Assembly (NCBI RefSeq): GCF_040438885.1
Contig: NZ_CP159218.1
Coordinates: forward strand, 3,844,001 to 3,908,000
Direction: 5' to 3'
Source: Nakamurella sp. A5-74
GTDB lineage: Bacteria > Actinomycetota > Actinomycetes > Mycobacteriales > Nakamurellaceae
Length of the DNA: 64,000 nt
Part shown: piece by piece, positions 49,499 to 59,317 of the stretch
How positions within the stretch are numbered: the first letter of the stretch is position 1
How the letters are laid out: every line of letters starts with the position of its first letter
The notes under the pieces: model-generated
Seen by the model: the letters and a program-made list of their open reading frames with translations, nothing else
What the model was told of the DNA's origin: nothing
Database searches by the model: none
Program-made: the position numbers and the translations under genes

Positions 49499-50923
49499 TC
49501 AGCCCGCAGCGGCGGCGACAGCGGGCAGACCCTGCAGCTTCGCCAGCACAGCCGGATCCTGTAGTTCCATCCAGGCGATGACGTCCTGATAGGTGGCGCA
49601 GTAGGTGTCCTTCTTGCCGCAGGTGTCCTGCATGAACTCCAGCGCGGGTTTGTTATAGGCGTCGCCGTTCCACTTGTTGAAGTGGTTGGCGATCAACACC
49701 GGAGCGCGGCTGCCGTTGTAGGCCTGCTCGTACATGAAGTCGTACGTGGCGCGCACCTTCGGTCGAGTGGCCGCGGCGACGTCCTGGGTCTGATCGCAGG
49801 CTGCGACCTCGCACATGAAGTTGTAGTCCATCGCCAGGATCATCTTCTCGAACCCCGGGGAGTAGATGTAGGGCATCTCGAACTCCCAGATCCCCTGCAT
49901 CTTCACCGGCCAGCTGATCCCCGACTTGGTGCTCAACGAGCTGTCGTACGTCAGGTCGAACTTCTTCCACGCCGGCGCCATCGCGTCCAGCGCACCCTCA
50001 AGGCAGGGGGTGCGGCCGCCCTTGATGGCTGCCGGGGTCACCTTCAGGTCGGGGACCTCGTCACCCCAGCCGTTGAGCTTCTTGTAGTCGGTCAGGAAGC
50101 TCATGAACTGACCGAGCTCCGACTCCCAGTCGGCGGCGCTCCAGGTGGCACCGGACGGCGGGTTGTCGCTGCAGAAATGGCCGTTGTAGTGCGTGCCGAT
50201 CTCGTGTCCGGCTGCGTAGGCCTGGTTGAGATCGTTGATCTCGGTGATGATCTCGTCCTTCTCACCACCGAAGCCGATGGACGCCTTGCCGGCCGAATGC
50301 CCAGGGCCCTGGTACTTCTCCTTGTTGGCCGACGCCAGCAGATAGATCCCGGTCAGGAACCCGACGAAGCGGGAGTCCGTCGGCTCGGCTGCCGCCATGA
50401 ACTCCTGCCATTTCTCGTGGCTACCGGCACCGTCGAAGGAGAAGATCACGAACTGCGGCGCCTTCTCTCCCGGTGCCAGCTTCCGCATCGGCACATTGGA
50501 AGCCGGTCGGCCGTCGGCGGGAGCGGACGACGACGGTGCCGAACTCGACGGTGCCGAACTCGACGGTGCCGAACTCAAGGGTGCCGAACTCAAGGGTGCC
50601 GAACTCAAGGGTGCCGAACTCAAGGGTGCCGAACTCGAAGGTGCCGAACTCGAAGGTGCCGGGCTGGACGGGTTCGTGCTGGACGAGCCGCTGCTCGAGG
50701 GCGTGGTGGTCGACGGTGCGGCACTCGAAGCCGCCGAGCTGGGCGGTCGGCGGGAGGTCGACGACCCGGAGGACGCACTCATCGACGGCCCGCTCGAGCC
50801 CGGCACGGTCTTCGAGACGGTGACGGTGGTGGGATCGGCCTCACCGGTCGAGGTGCAGGACGCGAGCACCACCGTCGCGGTCAGTGTCGCCATCACGGCA
50901 TGGATCCTGGTGCGGGTCCGCAT
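49499..50923 (-). CDS. Secreted polysaccharide-deacetylase-like lipoprotein, paralog 2
   Basis: 474 aa from ATG at 50923. Lipoprotein signal ending VVLASC with Cys23. Residues about 25-150 are a Ser/Pro/Thr/Ala linker containing nine repeats of the five-residue SSAPL/SSAPS unit. The rest matches paralog 1 closely: FVIFSFDGAGSHEKWQEFMA, GHEIGTHYNGHFC, KGGRTPCLEGALDAMAPAWK, PVLIANHFNKWNGDAYN, and TYCATYQDVIAWMELQDPAV. The linker can span the cell wall and present the domain outside. Probably arose by tandem duplication with paralog 1; one is a signal-anchored form and one a lipoprotein. Confidence 0.82.
   Translation of the reverse strand: MRTRTRIHAVMATLTATVVLASCTSTGEADPTTVTVSKTVPGSSGPSMSASSGSSTSRRPPSSAASSAAPSTTTPSSSGSSSTNPSSPAPSSSAPSSSAPLSSAPLSSAPLSSAPLSSAPSSSAPSSSAPSSSAPADGRPASNVPMRKLAPGEKAPQFVIFSFDGAGSHEKWQEFMAAAEPTDSRFVGFLTGIYLLASANKEKYQGPGHSAGKASIGFGGEKDEIITEINDLNQAYAAGHEIGTHYNGHFCSDNPPSGATWSAADWESELGQFMSFLTDYKKLNGWGDEVPDLKVTPAAIKGGRTPCLEGALDAMAPAWKKFDLTYDSSLSTKSGISWPVKMQGIWEFEMPYIYSPGFEKMILAMDYNFMCEVAACDQTQDVAAATRPKVRATYDFMYEQAYNGSRAPVLIANHFNKWNGDAYNKPALEFMQDTCGKKDTYCATYQDVIAWMELQDPAVLAKLQGLPAVAAAAG
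50535..50669 (-). repeat. 15-bp tandem minisatellite inside the linker of paralog 2
   Basis: Nine units of GGTGCCGAACTC plus GAC, AAG or GAA, starting every 15 bp from 50535. Units cluster by their last codon (GAC x2-3, AAG x4, GAA x2), as expected for stepwise local duplication. It encodes the SSAP(L/S) repeats. Confidence 0.9.
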
Positions 50924-51294
50924 AGGGAGCTCTTCCTGTGTGCGCTGCACAGCTGCAGCGTTCGGTGTCGTGTGCGCTCTCGGGCGGCTGTCGTGCTTCC
51001 GGCGTTGGTCGGGCAGCACCCGATCCCCCGGTTTCCGCTTCACCGGGCCCAACGTCCGGGAAGACGTCCGAGGTTCCCGGAGGTTGCGATCGCACTGGTT
51101 CTGGGCGCCGATGAGGGATACGTCACCGAGGTATCGAGGAACCCGCGGTCGAGCGCGCCGCCGCCGGACAGTAATCTCGACGGTACCGACCGACGCCGCC
51201 GTCGCTGCAGTTCGACGTGGTGGGGCGTCGCCGACCGACACGCCCGGAAACCACCGGGTCGCTCGTCCGGGGAGCAACGAAAGGCGAACGAACC
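50924..51294. other. 371-bp divergent promoter region (deacetylase-like gene / gltA)
   Basis: No gene seen. It must contain the promoters of gltA and of the deacetylase-like lipoprotein gene. Open frames in it are upstream extensions without protein pattern. AAAGG about 11 bases before the gltA ATG is the likely ribosome site. Confidence 0.4.
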
Positions 51295-52626
<1,332 letters not shown>

Positions 52627-52647
52627 GCGCGCTCGCCCGAAACATCA

Positions 52648-52683
52648 CGACAGGCCCGGACCGGCAACGGTCCGGGCCTGTCG
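52648..52683 (+). terminator. gltA terminator hairpin
   Basis: Sixteen-base perfect arms CGACAGGCCCGGACCG and complement around a GCAA tetraloop, beginning 22 bases after the gltA stop. No T run. Very stable. Confidence 0.85.
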
Positions 52684-52739
52684 CGTGCCCGGGTGCCGGG
52701 TCGCCAGCCGAGAGTGTCAGGAAACTTCCGTGGCCGAGC

Positions 52740-52860
52740 ACAACGGGTCTCGTCGCGCTCGTTCCTCGCTTGCTCCCTGTCCTGAGCGACGAAGGAGTGG
52801 AAGGGGACCACCGGAGAATCCGGTGATCGAGCGAGGAACGAGTCGAGATCCCGCTGCGGG
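52740..52860. repeat. Intergenic GATCGAGCGAGGAACGAGTC-type repeat
   Basis: Contains CTCGTTCCTCGCTTGCTC (about 52759-52776) and, inverted, GTGATCGAGCGAGGAACGAG with TCGAGATCCC (about 52823-52852), the same phrases seen at 21534-21618. Located between gltA and the convergent epimerase gene. Confidence 0.6.
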
Positions 52861-52868
52861 AGGACGGG

Positions 52869-53819
52869 TCAGAGGGCGGGAGTGATTCCCCAAGCGGCGG
52901 ACCAACTCTCGCCGGGGTCGACGACCAACACGTCGTCACCGGTGCGGAAGGCGTTGGCATTGCAGGTCATCGGCTCGATGGCGATCGCGAGACGTTGGTC
53001 GGGTCCGTAGCCGGGGAACTTCGGCGGCGTGTACAGCTGGGCCCAGCGGAAGGCCGGATCGGTCCAGACCGTCACCGATGCGCCGTCGGCGGCGGACAGC
53101 ACGTGCTCGTGCCGCGGTCCGGCCGGGGATTCGACCACCGCGAAGTCGGTCAGCGAGATGTCACAGTTGACGTCGCCCAGTCTCTGGCCGGAGCGCAGGT
53201 CAGGGCCGTGCTCGCCGACCGGCGCCAGCCCCTGCGGGATCCACCGGTCGTCGATGAAGGCATGCGTCCGCGCAGAGATGGTGAGCGTCAGGTCGGCGAT
53301 CGACCGCTCACCGAGGCGGAAGTACGGGTGGGCTCCGACACCGAACGGGGCCGGCCCCGTACCTCGGTTCACGACCCCGTGATCCACCCGCAACCCGTTG
53401 GCGGACACCGTGTACCGGACGGTGACGTCGAGGCTGAAGGGATACCCGTGCTGCGGGTGCAGCTCCGCAGACAACAGGATCGACGACTCGGTGTGCTCGA
53501 CGACGTCGTAGGCCGTCCAGCGCAGCAGACCGTGGATCGCACAGTTCCTGGCCACCTCGGTGATGTCGAGCTGCTGGTGCGAACCGTCGGGAGCGGTCCA
53601 CGAACCGTCCTCGATCCGGTTCGGCCACGGCGCCATCACGATGCCGGCGCCCATCGGCGGAACGACCTCGTCGGACCAGGACTCGGTGACCCGCTCACCG
53701 TCGACGGTGTACTCGCGCAGCACGGCCGCCACCCGACCGACGACCGCCCGGTGGGCGCCGAAGGTGATGACGTTGGTGTCCCCGCTGGCCGGTCGCGGGG
53801 CGACAGACCCGCCGCTCAC
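52869..53819 (-). CDS. Aldose 1-epimerase family protein
   Basis: 316 aa from GTG at 53819. Galactose-mutarotase-like beta-sandwich: MAPWPNRIEDGSWTAPDGS, NCAIHGLLRWTAYDV (first His), FGVGAHPYFRLGE (second His) and the C-terminal AIEPMTCNANAFRTGDDVLVVDPGESW with the catalytic-type Glu. These proteins interconvert anomers of aldoses; the hexose specificity cannot be read. The start overlaps the stop of the upstream gene (GTGA), so the two are co-translated. Confidence 0.92.
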   Translation of the reverse strand: MSGGSVAPRPASGDTNVITFGAHRAVVGRVAAVLREYTVDGERVTESWSDEVVPPMGAGIVMAPWPNRIEDGSWTAPDGSHQQLDITEVARNCAIHGLLRWTAYDVVEHTESSILLSAELHPQHGYPFSLDVTVRYTVSANGLRVDHGVVNRGTGPAPFGVGAHPYFRLGERSIADLTLTISARTHAFIDDRWIPQGLAPVGEHGPDLRSGQRLGDVNCDISLTDFAVVESPAGPRHEHVLSAADGASVTVWTDPAFRWAQLYTPPKFPGYGPDQRLAIAIEPMTCNANAFRTGDDVLVVDPGESWSAAWGITPAL

Positions 53820-54382
53820 CGAGCGCTTGCGGAGAAGTGCGACAGCGCGCGACCGAACTGCAACAGCCGCTGCATCTGGGCCAGCCCGCCGTCGTCGACC
53901 GACTTGGAGAAACGGTAGGTCTCCACGAACTGCGTGGTGCGGGTCTCGTTGGCATCGGAGAGCTCGGTCATCGAGCGCTCAGGGGTCTGCGTCGACAGGT
54001 ACAGCATGACCGCGTACAGCGTGCGCTGACCGTTCGGCTCCGTCCGGAACCTGGTGCGCAGGCCCTGGTCGACGATCGCCGGCAGCGGGATCGTCCGGAC
54101 CGAGCTGGAGAACATCCGCTCGCCGGATCCCTCGTCGACCTCGTCGTCCCCGTGCCACAGGATCAGCCGACGACCATCGGTGATGGCGACCTCCTGCCAC
54201 AGGGTCTCGCCCCACTCCTGCGGCGTGGCGACCCGCTCCAGGGTGAAGGCCTGCACCGCGGACACGTCGATCACCCCGGACAACGCCTCCAGCGCCGCAT
54301 CGGCGTCACGGATGTAGGCCCGGACGGCCTCGTCGAGTCGCTGGTAGGGGGCCCAGTCCTGGGGGTGCCGCGGGGACGTCAT
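53816..54382 (-). CDS. Conserved actinobacterial hypothetical protein
   Basis: 188 aa from ATG at 54382, with AAGGAG upstream. No motif recognised: the sequence is soluble and mixed (AVQAFTLERVATPQEWGETL, LWHGDDEVDEGSGERMFSS, MLYLSTQTPERSMTELSDAN). No signal peptide or helices. It is coupled by overlap to an aldose epimerase, which hints at carbohydrate-linked function, but nothing in the protein itself shows it. Confidence 0.65.
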   Translation of the reverse strand: MTSPRHPQDWAPYQRLDEAVRAYIRDADAALEALSGVIDVSAVQAFTLERVATPQEWGETLWQEVAITDGRRLILWHGDDEVDEGSGERMFSSSVRTIPLPAIVDQGLRTRFRTEPNGQRTLYAVMLYLSTQTPERSMTELSDANETRTTQFVETYRFSKSVDDGGLAQMQRLLQFGRALSHFSASAR

Positions 54383-54534
54383 CAGGCAATCTCCTTCGAT
54401 TCTCTCCTCGGCCCTGGGCACCGCGGGGGCGGGCTCGGCAGGGTGGAACACCAGAAACCTGCGCACTCCGCACCGACCATAGTCCGCGTCAGCGGGTCGG
54501 GGCGCAGCCTCACGCCGTCAGCGAACAGGCGCGA

Positions 54535-55248
54535 TCAGACCGTCCTGGACTTCGCCCACAACTGTGCCGAAGCACCCATCACCAGGCTGATAGAGATGAT
54601 CGGCAGCACCGCGTACAGCAGCGGCCAGACGAGCGCCACGCCGGTCGGCAGATTGTTGGAGATCAGCAGGATGAACCAGGCAATGCACAGCAGGACGGCG
54701 ACCGCCGACCCGATGACGACCAGGTTCAACTTCCCGGCGTAGCTCTGCACCCCGCCGCCGATCAGCACGCCGCCGCAGGCCAGTCCGATGATCCCGAGGA
54801 TCGTCAGCATGGTGGCGAAGGTCGTGCCCTCACTCGACGACACGTCCAGGATGCTCGTCCCCCCACTGAGCGCAGCGATGCCGCCGATCAGCAGCAGACC
54901 GGCGTGGACGAAGGCGAGGACCGCGGCCGCGGTGACGGCGCCCGGCCGCTTCGGTCCGGCGACCGGCGGCTGGTAGGGCTGTCCGAACTGGCCGTACTGC
55001 TGCCCGGGTGCGCCGTACTGCGGCTGACCGTAGGGCGTCGCTGCCTGACCGTACGGCTGCGAGGGCTGCCCGTACTGGGGGTCCGAGCCGTACTGCTGGG
55101 TGGGCTGCCCGTACTGCTGGTACGGCTGGCCGTACTGCTGCTGGGCCGGATCCTGCGCACCGGAGGGGCCCTGTCGACCGTCAACAGGCTGAGCAGAACC
55201 ACCCTGCGTTGCATCGGAGCTGTTCTGGCTGTCCCACGGCTGACTCAT
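54535..55248 (-). CDS. Four-helix membrane protein with YGQP-repeat N-terminus
   Basis: 237 aa. Residues about 35-100 repeat QYGQP/PYGQ motifs (QQQYGQPYQQYGQPTQQYG) and are probably disordered and self-associating. Four membrane helices follow: VTAAAVLAFVHAGLLLIGGIAAL, MLTILGIIGLACGGVLIGGG, LVVIGSAVAVLLCIAWFILL and VWPLLYAVLPIISISLVM. Such Tyr/Gln/Pro/Gly-rich DUF-type membrane proteins are widespread in actinobacteria; function unknown. Confidence 0.75.
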   Translation of the reverse strand: MSQPWDSQNSSDATQGGSAQPVDGRQGPSGAQDPAQQQYGQPYQQYGQPTQQYGSDPQYGQPSQPYGQAATPYGQPQYGAPGQQYGQFGQPYQPPVAGPKRPGAVTAAAVLAFVHAGLLLIGGIAALSGGTSILDVSSSEGTTFATMLTILGIIGLACGGVLIGGGVQSYAGKLNLVVIGSAVAVLLCIAWFILLISNNLPTGVALVWPLLYAVLPIISISLVMGASAQLWAKSRTV

Positions 55249-55387
55249 CGGATCCTCCCGGCTGCGGCTCCCCCCACCGGCGGAGGGGACGCCTTGGTCG
55301 TTCGGAGAGTGATTGTGCCCGACCTGCGGGTCGGGCGGAACGGAACACCAGGAACTTCCGGGCCAGCAGTCCCGGATGCGCCCGCCG

Positions 55388-56701
55388 TCAACGTGCCGGG
55401 ACCTCGTCGGGCAGGCGTCGCGTGTCGAACCGCCAGAGCGACGGACCGGCGACCGCTGCGATCACCGTGAACACGATCACCAGCGCTCCGCCGCCGGTGA
55501 TGGCCCACTGGGTGGTCGTCAGATCTGCCGCAAAACCGTGGACCAGATCCGCCACTCGCGGTCCGCCGGCGACCACCACGGTGAAGACGCCCTGCATTCG
55601 CCCGCGCATGTTGTCCGGTGCCGCGGTCTGCAGGATGGACGACCGGAAGGTCGCGCTCACCATGTCGGTCCAACCGCCGAGCGCCAGCCAGACGACGGCC
55701 ATCACCAGCGAGGCGGTCAGACCCAGCAGCAGCATCGCCGCGCCCCAGACCACGATTGCGACGATGATCGCGACGCCCTGGCGACGGATCTTCGCCAACC
55801 ACCCGCTGGTGAGGCCGCCCACCAGCACCCCGACGGCCATCCCCGCGTTGAGCAGTCCCAGCTCGATCCCGCCGCCCGGTTGGCCGCCGAAGATGTTCTG
55901 CGCCATGTCGGGGAACAGGATGCGCGGCATCCCGAAGACCATCGCGATGATGTCGACGACGAAGGTCATGAGGATCAGCGGTTGCAGGCGCAGGTATCGC
56001 AGTCCGTCCAGCACGCCGGCACGCGGCGCCCCCTCCTCCGCGAGGGGACGGATCGACGGCAGCCGGAACACCGGGTAGAGCATCACGACCATGCCGACCG
56101 CCTCGGCGAAGAACAACCACGGCAGGCCGATCAACGGGATGAGCAGGCCCGCCAGCAACGGGCCACCCAGCACGCCGAACCCGAACACCGTGAACCCCAG
56201 CGCGTTCGCGGCCGGAACCAACTCGGCGGGGACGAGCCGTGGGGTGATCGCCGAGCGGGTCGGTTGGTTGACGGCGAAGAAGCCCTGTTGCAGCGCCAGC
56301 AGCGCCATCACCAGGATCACCGAGTCGAGGCCGAGGATCGACTGCAGCCACAGCAGCAGCGCGGTGACGGTGACGCCACCGGAGGTGATCAACAGCACGG
56401 TGCGCCGGTCGTGCCGGTCGGCGATCGCGCCGCCCCACAGCCCGAAGACGATCAGCGGGACCAGCGCGACGATCGATGCGGTGCCGAGCAGTGCGTTGTT
56501 GCCGGTGATGTCGTAGATCTGTTGGATGACGGCCACCGCCGAGAGCTGCGATCCGATCGCCACCACGACGCCACCGAGGAACAGCCGGCGGTAGGCGGGG
56601 AAGCGCAACGGACGCAGATCGGGTCCGAACCTGTTGCGGGACGGGAGTTCCGCGGATCCGCTGCCCGGGGCAGCAGCTTCCGGGCCTGCTGGTGCACTCA
56701 C
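55388..56701 (-). CDS. Major facilitator superfamily exporter
   Basis: 437 aa from GTG at 56701. Twelve helices in two bundles; motif A-like GLWGGAIADRHDRRTVLLITSG after TM2, a central cytosolic loop around RLPSIRPLAEEGAPRAGVLD, and second-half counterpart GGLTSGWLAKIRRQGVAI. The pattern (RFPAYRRLFLGGVVVAIGSQL, AFAVNQPTRSAITPRLVP) matches the MFS_3/enterobactin-exporter-like group that exports drugs or siderophores. Starts 23 bp from the pdxH stop on the same strand, so probably co-transcribed. Confidence 0.9.
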   Translation of the reverse strand: MSAPAGPEAAAPGSGSAELPSRNRFGPDLRPLRFPAYRRLFLGGVVVAIGSQLSAVAVIQQIYDITGNNALLGTASIVALVPLIVFGLWGGAIADRHDRRTVLLITSGGVTVTALLLWLQSILGLDSVILVMALLALQQGFFAVNQPTRSAITPRLVPAELVPAANALGFTVFGFGVLGGPLLAGLLIPLIGLPWLFFAEAVGMVVMLYPVFRLPSIRPLAEEGAPRAGVLDGLRYLRLQPLILMTFVVDIIAMVFGMPRILFPDMAQNIFGGQPGGGIELGLLNAGMAVGVLVGGLTSGWLAKIRRQGVAIIVAIVVWGAAMLLLGLTASLVMAVVWLALGGWTDMVSATFRSSILQTAAPDNMRGRMQGVFTVVVAGGPRVADLVHGFAADLTTTQWAITGGGALVIVFTVIAAVAGPSLWRFDTRRLPDEVPAR

Positions 56702-56723
56702 GTCCCCGTACTCTACGGCGTGC

Positions 56724-57419
56724 TCAGGGCGCCAATCTTTCGACGACCCAGGCATCGCCGATCGACCGGAACCGCAGGCGGTCGTGCACCCGTGACCGCT
56801 GGCCCTGCCAGAACTCCACCGTCTCGGGACGGAGCAGCCAGCCACCCCACTGCGGCGGCAGCGGAACCTCGTCCATCCCTTCGAAGCGCTGCTCCAGCGA
56901 CGCCAGCACCTCCGACAACTCGGCCCGGGAGGACAGCAGGCTCGACTGCGGACGCTCGGTGCTCGCCCAGGCGCCCAACTGCGACCCGCGCGGGCGCTGA
57001 CGCCAGTAGGCGAGCGTGGTCTCCGGGTCCACCTGCTCCACCGGGCCCCGGAGGTGGACCTGTCGGTACACCGGGAGCCAGCTGAATGTCGCGCTGGCCC
57101 TGGGGTTCTCGAGCAGATGGGCGCTCTTGTCCGAGGCGTAGTTGGTGTAGAAGACCAGGCCGCGTGAGTCGACGCCCTTGGCCAGCACGTTGCGTGTCGC
57201 AACGTCCCCGCCCCGGGACGCAGTGCCCAACACGATGGCGTTCGGCTCGGTGACGTCGGCGTCGATCGCGTCGTGCAACCAACCGTCGAACTGTTCCCAC
57301 CAGGTGGGAGCCAGGTCGGCCTCGTCGAAGCCGCCGCGGTCGTAGTCGACGCGCATCCTCGCGAGCTCCTCGGACGTACCGCGTTCGGGACGGGACTGCT
57401 CGCCGGTGGGGTCGGACAT
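56724..57419 (-). CDS. pdxH: Pyridoxamine/pyridoxine 5'-phosphate oxidase
   Basis: 231 aa. FMN enzyme making pyridoxal 5'-phosphate. Conserved parts: ARMRVDYDRGGFDEADLAPTWWEQFDGWLHDA, RNVLAKGVDSRGLVFYTNYASDKSAHL, LPVYRQVHLRGPVEQVDPE, YWRQRPRGSQLGAWAS, and the C-terminal WGGWLLRPETVEFWQGQRSRVHDRLRF with substrate-binding Arg-x-His. Length is normal. PLP made here is used by SerC, encoded 5 kb away. Confidence 0.96.
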   Translation of the reverse strand: MSDPTGEQSRPERGTSEELARMRVDYDRGGFDEADLAPTWWEQFDGWLHDAIDADVTEPNAIVLGTASRGGDVATRNVLAKGVDSRGLVFYTNYASDKSAHLLENPRASATFSWLPVYRQVHLRGPVEQVDPETTLAYWRQRPRGSQLGAWASTERPQSSLLSSRAELSEVLASLEQRFEGMDEVPLPPQWGGWLLRPETVEFWQGQRSRVHDRLRFRSIGDAWVVERLAP

Positions 57420-57464
57420 GCCTGCGACCGTACGCCGCGACGCACGAGGGCCGTCAGGGATGGT

Positions 57465-58271
57465 TCACGGACTCGGCACCGATCGCGGCACGCGCCCGAT
57501 CCAGACCAGCCTGGTCGCGCGGATGACCAGGTCCTGCTCGGAGAGGTTCGCCGCGATGTCGCCCAGAGTGGCGAGGTCCACCCGGGACAGTCGGTCACCC
57601 AGCCGCTCCCCCATCCGGGACAGACACACCTGGGCGTACCGCAGCGCACGCTGTGGCAGCGGCGCTCGCAGATCGATGTCGAAGCGGCGCTCGGCCTCGG
57701 CGACGAAGCCGGCCGCGGTGAGGTGCGCACCCCAGTCCTCGTTCATGTGCATGCCGGCGGCCGCGCGGTGCCGAGCCATCTCGTCGTGGCAGCGGTCCTC
57801 GATGGCAGAGCCGACCGGGTCGCTGAGGAACTTCGGGAACGAGTCCAGCTCGGTGATCATGATCGCCCCGCCGGGACGCAGCGCGGCGCGGGCCTGGCCG
57901 AGCGCCCGAGCCGGATCGGCGAAGTGGTGCATCGCGGCCGATGCCCAGATCAGATCGGCCGGTCCCAGATCTGTCGGCCAGGTGTCGTCCAGATCGGCCC
58001 GGACCGTGCGGATGCGTTGTCCCACACCCAGTTCGGTGGCTCGATGACGCAGGTGGGCCAGCATCTCGTCGTCGATGTCGACCGCGGTCAGCTGCGCGTC
58101 CGACAGCTGCCGGGCGAGCGCGAGCGTGCCGGCCCCGGTGCCCGCGCCGAGGTCGATGATGTGTGGCTCCGCCGGGACCAGCGTTCCGGCCAGGGCAATC
58201 ACCTCCCGGTGGTGGTCGTGCAGGACCTCCACGTCGAGGTCGAGCATCTCGGTCAGGTGTTGGTGTGCCAT
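57465..58271 (-). CDS. Class I SAM-dependent methyltransferase
   Basis: 268 aa. Motif I HIIDLGAGTGAGTLALARQL, motif II AQLTAVDIDDEMLAHLRHR, motif III region DLIWASAAMHHFADPARAL (LHH-type catalytic region), ALRPGGAIMITELDSFPKFL. The C-terminal third is helical. UbiE/trans-aconitate methyltransferase-like; substrate unknown. Divergent from the XRE-cupin regulator across 47 bp, which is the usual arrangement for a regulator and its target. Confidence 0.88.
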   Translation of the reverse strand: MAHQHLTEMLDLDVEVLHDHHREVIALAGTLVPAEPHIIDLGAGTGAGTLALARQLSDAQLTAVDIDDEMLAHLRHRATELGVGQRIRTVRADLDDTWPTDLGPADLIWASAAMHHFADPARALGQARAALRPGGAIMITELDSFPKFLSDPVGSAIEDRCHDEMARHRAAAGMHMNEDWGAHLTAAGFVAEAERRFDIDLRAPLPQRALRYAQVCLSRMGERLGDRLSRVDLATLGDIAANLSEQDLVIRATRLVWIGRVPRSVPSP

Positions 58272-58312
58272 GGTTCGACCGTAGCCCGCTTTTGCTTGAG
58301 AGGCCTATGCTT

Positions 58313-58327
58313 TTGCGTATGACGCAA
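58313..58327. promoter_or_regulatory. Dyad TTGCGT-ATG-ACGCAA centred on the XRE start codon
   Basis: Perfect 6-bp arms exactly around the ATG at 58319-58321. TATGCT at 58306-58311 is a possible -10 box seven bases upstream, which would make the transcript leaderless and place the dyad over the transcription start, ideal for autorepression. CTTTTGC also occurs twice nearby (58289 and 58310). Confidence 0.5.
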
Positions 58328-58870
58328 GACGGAGATCTGGATGCCCTGGTCCGGCAACGCATCCGCAGCCTGCGGACGGCCCGGGGTTGGTCGCTCGACG
58401 ACCTGGCCACGCGCAGCTACCTCAGTCCATCCACGCTGAGCCGGATCGAGACCGGACACCGCCGCATCGCACTGGATCAGCTCGCGCCGATCGCCAGGGC
58501 GCTGGACACCTCGCTCGATCAGCTCGTGGAGTCCGGTCGGGACGAGGATGTGGTGATCCGTCCGCACCGGAACAGCCGCGGCGGCGTCACCACCTGGCTG
58601 CTGTCCCGCGAAGGCGCCGGCAAGACCGTCGCGAAGCTGCGCCTCACCCGGCCCGTTCCCACAGAACTGCGGGTGCACCCCGGGCGCGACTGGTTCACCG
58701 TGTTGTCCGGCAGCGTCGTGTTGCGGCTGGCGACGCGCACCATCACCGTCCGGACCGGCGAGGCGGCCGAGTTCTCCACGATGGTTCCGCACGCCTTCGG
58801 CGCGAACGGCGAGCCGGCCGAGATCCTCTGCATCCTCGACCACGACGGCGGGCGCGCCCACCTGGCCTGA
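58319..58870 (+). CDS. XRE-family regulator with C-terminal cupin domain
   Basis: 183 aa from ATG at 58319 (an ATG at 58307 is possible). Residues about 8-65 form the Cro/CI helix-turn-helix (RQRIRSLRTARGWSLDDLATRSYLSPSTLSRIETGHRRIALDQL). Residues about 110-180 are a cupin barrel (ELRVHPGRDWFTVLSGSVVLRLATRTITVRTGEAAEFSTMVPHAFG) that probably binds a small effector. This HTH-cupin type often controls a neighbouring metabolic or resistance gene; here the divergent methyltransferase. Confidence 0.92.
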   Translation: MTQDGDLDALVRQRIRSLRTARGWSLDDLATRSYLSPSTLSRIETGHRRIALDQLAPIARALDTSLDQLVESGRDEDVVIRPHRNSRGGVTTWLLSREGAGKTVAKLRLTRPVPTELRVHPGRDWFTVLSGSVVLRLATRTITVRTGEAAEFSTMVPHAFGANGEPAEILCILDHDGGRAHLA

Positions 58871-58972
58871 CCTGCTCTCCGAGCGACGGCTCCGGGAGAC
58901 GGCGTCAGTCGACGTACTTGTCGAGTCCCGGCGCCACCGGGTTCAGGGTGACGCTGGGGTCGAGGGCTTCGA

Positions 58973-59293
58973 TCACCATCTGCCCGCTGTCCACTCGCGG
59001 CTCCGGCCGCGGCGCAGCGAATCGAGGAACCCGGCCCAGCACCCGACCACCAGCAATCCGATGAAGACGGCGAACGTCAGCGAGAACCACCAACCGGGGG
59101 TCGGAAACGTCCACAGGATCACGCTGGGGACGGCCGCAGCCACGGTCCCCACCCCCATCAGCACCCCGAGAACGGTCCGGGCACCCACGCTCGCACGCGG
59201 CCGTACCCGCAGGTTGCTCGGAACGACCCCGTCGTCCCAGTACTGCACCAGGTGCACCACGTGCGCTTCCGGCAAGACCGCGGAGATCCCCAC
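58973..59293 (-). CDS. Small two-helix membrane protein, possibly frameshifted at its end
   Basis: 106 aa from GTG at 59293. Helices at about 40-58 (TVLGVLMGVGTVAAAVPSVILW) and 68-88 (WWFSLTFAVFIGLLVVGCWAGFL). Unknown family. The frame ends REWTAGRW, while the next frame continues to 58905 with SGQMVIEALDPSVTLNPVAPGLDKYVD, which looks like real protein sequence; a one-base shift near 58985-59010 would join them into a protein of about 128 aa. Which version is correct cannot be told here. Confidence 0.5.
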   Translation of the reverse strand: MGISAVLPEAHVVHLVQYWDDGVVPSNLRVRPRASVGARTVLGVLMGVGTVAAAVPSVILWTFPTPGWWFSLTFAVFIGLLVVGCWAGFLDSLRRGRSREWTAGRW

Positions 59294-59317
59294 CCCCAGA
59301 ACCTAACCGGCCCAGGG

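Noticed and set aside
55313-57085. 590-codon plus-strand open frame
   Set aside because: Antisense to the MFS exporter and pdxH genes, both of which have clear family motifs on the other strand.
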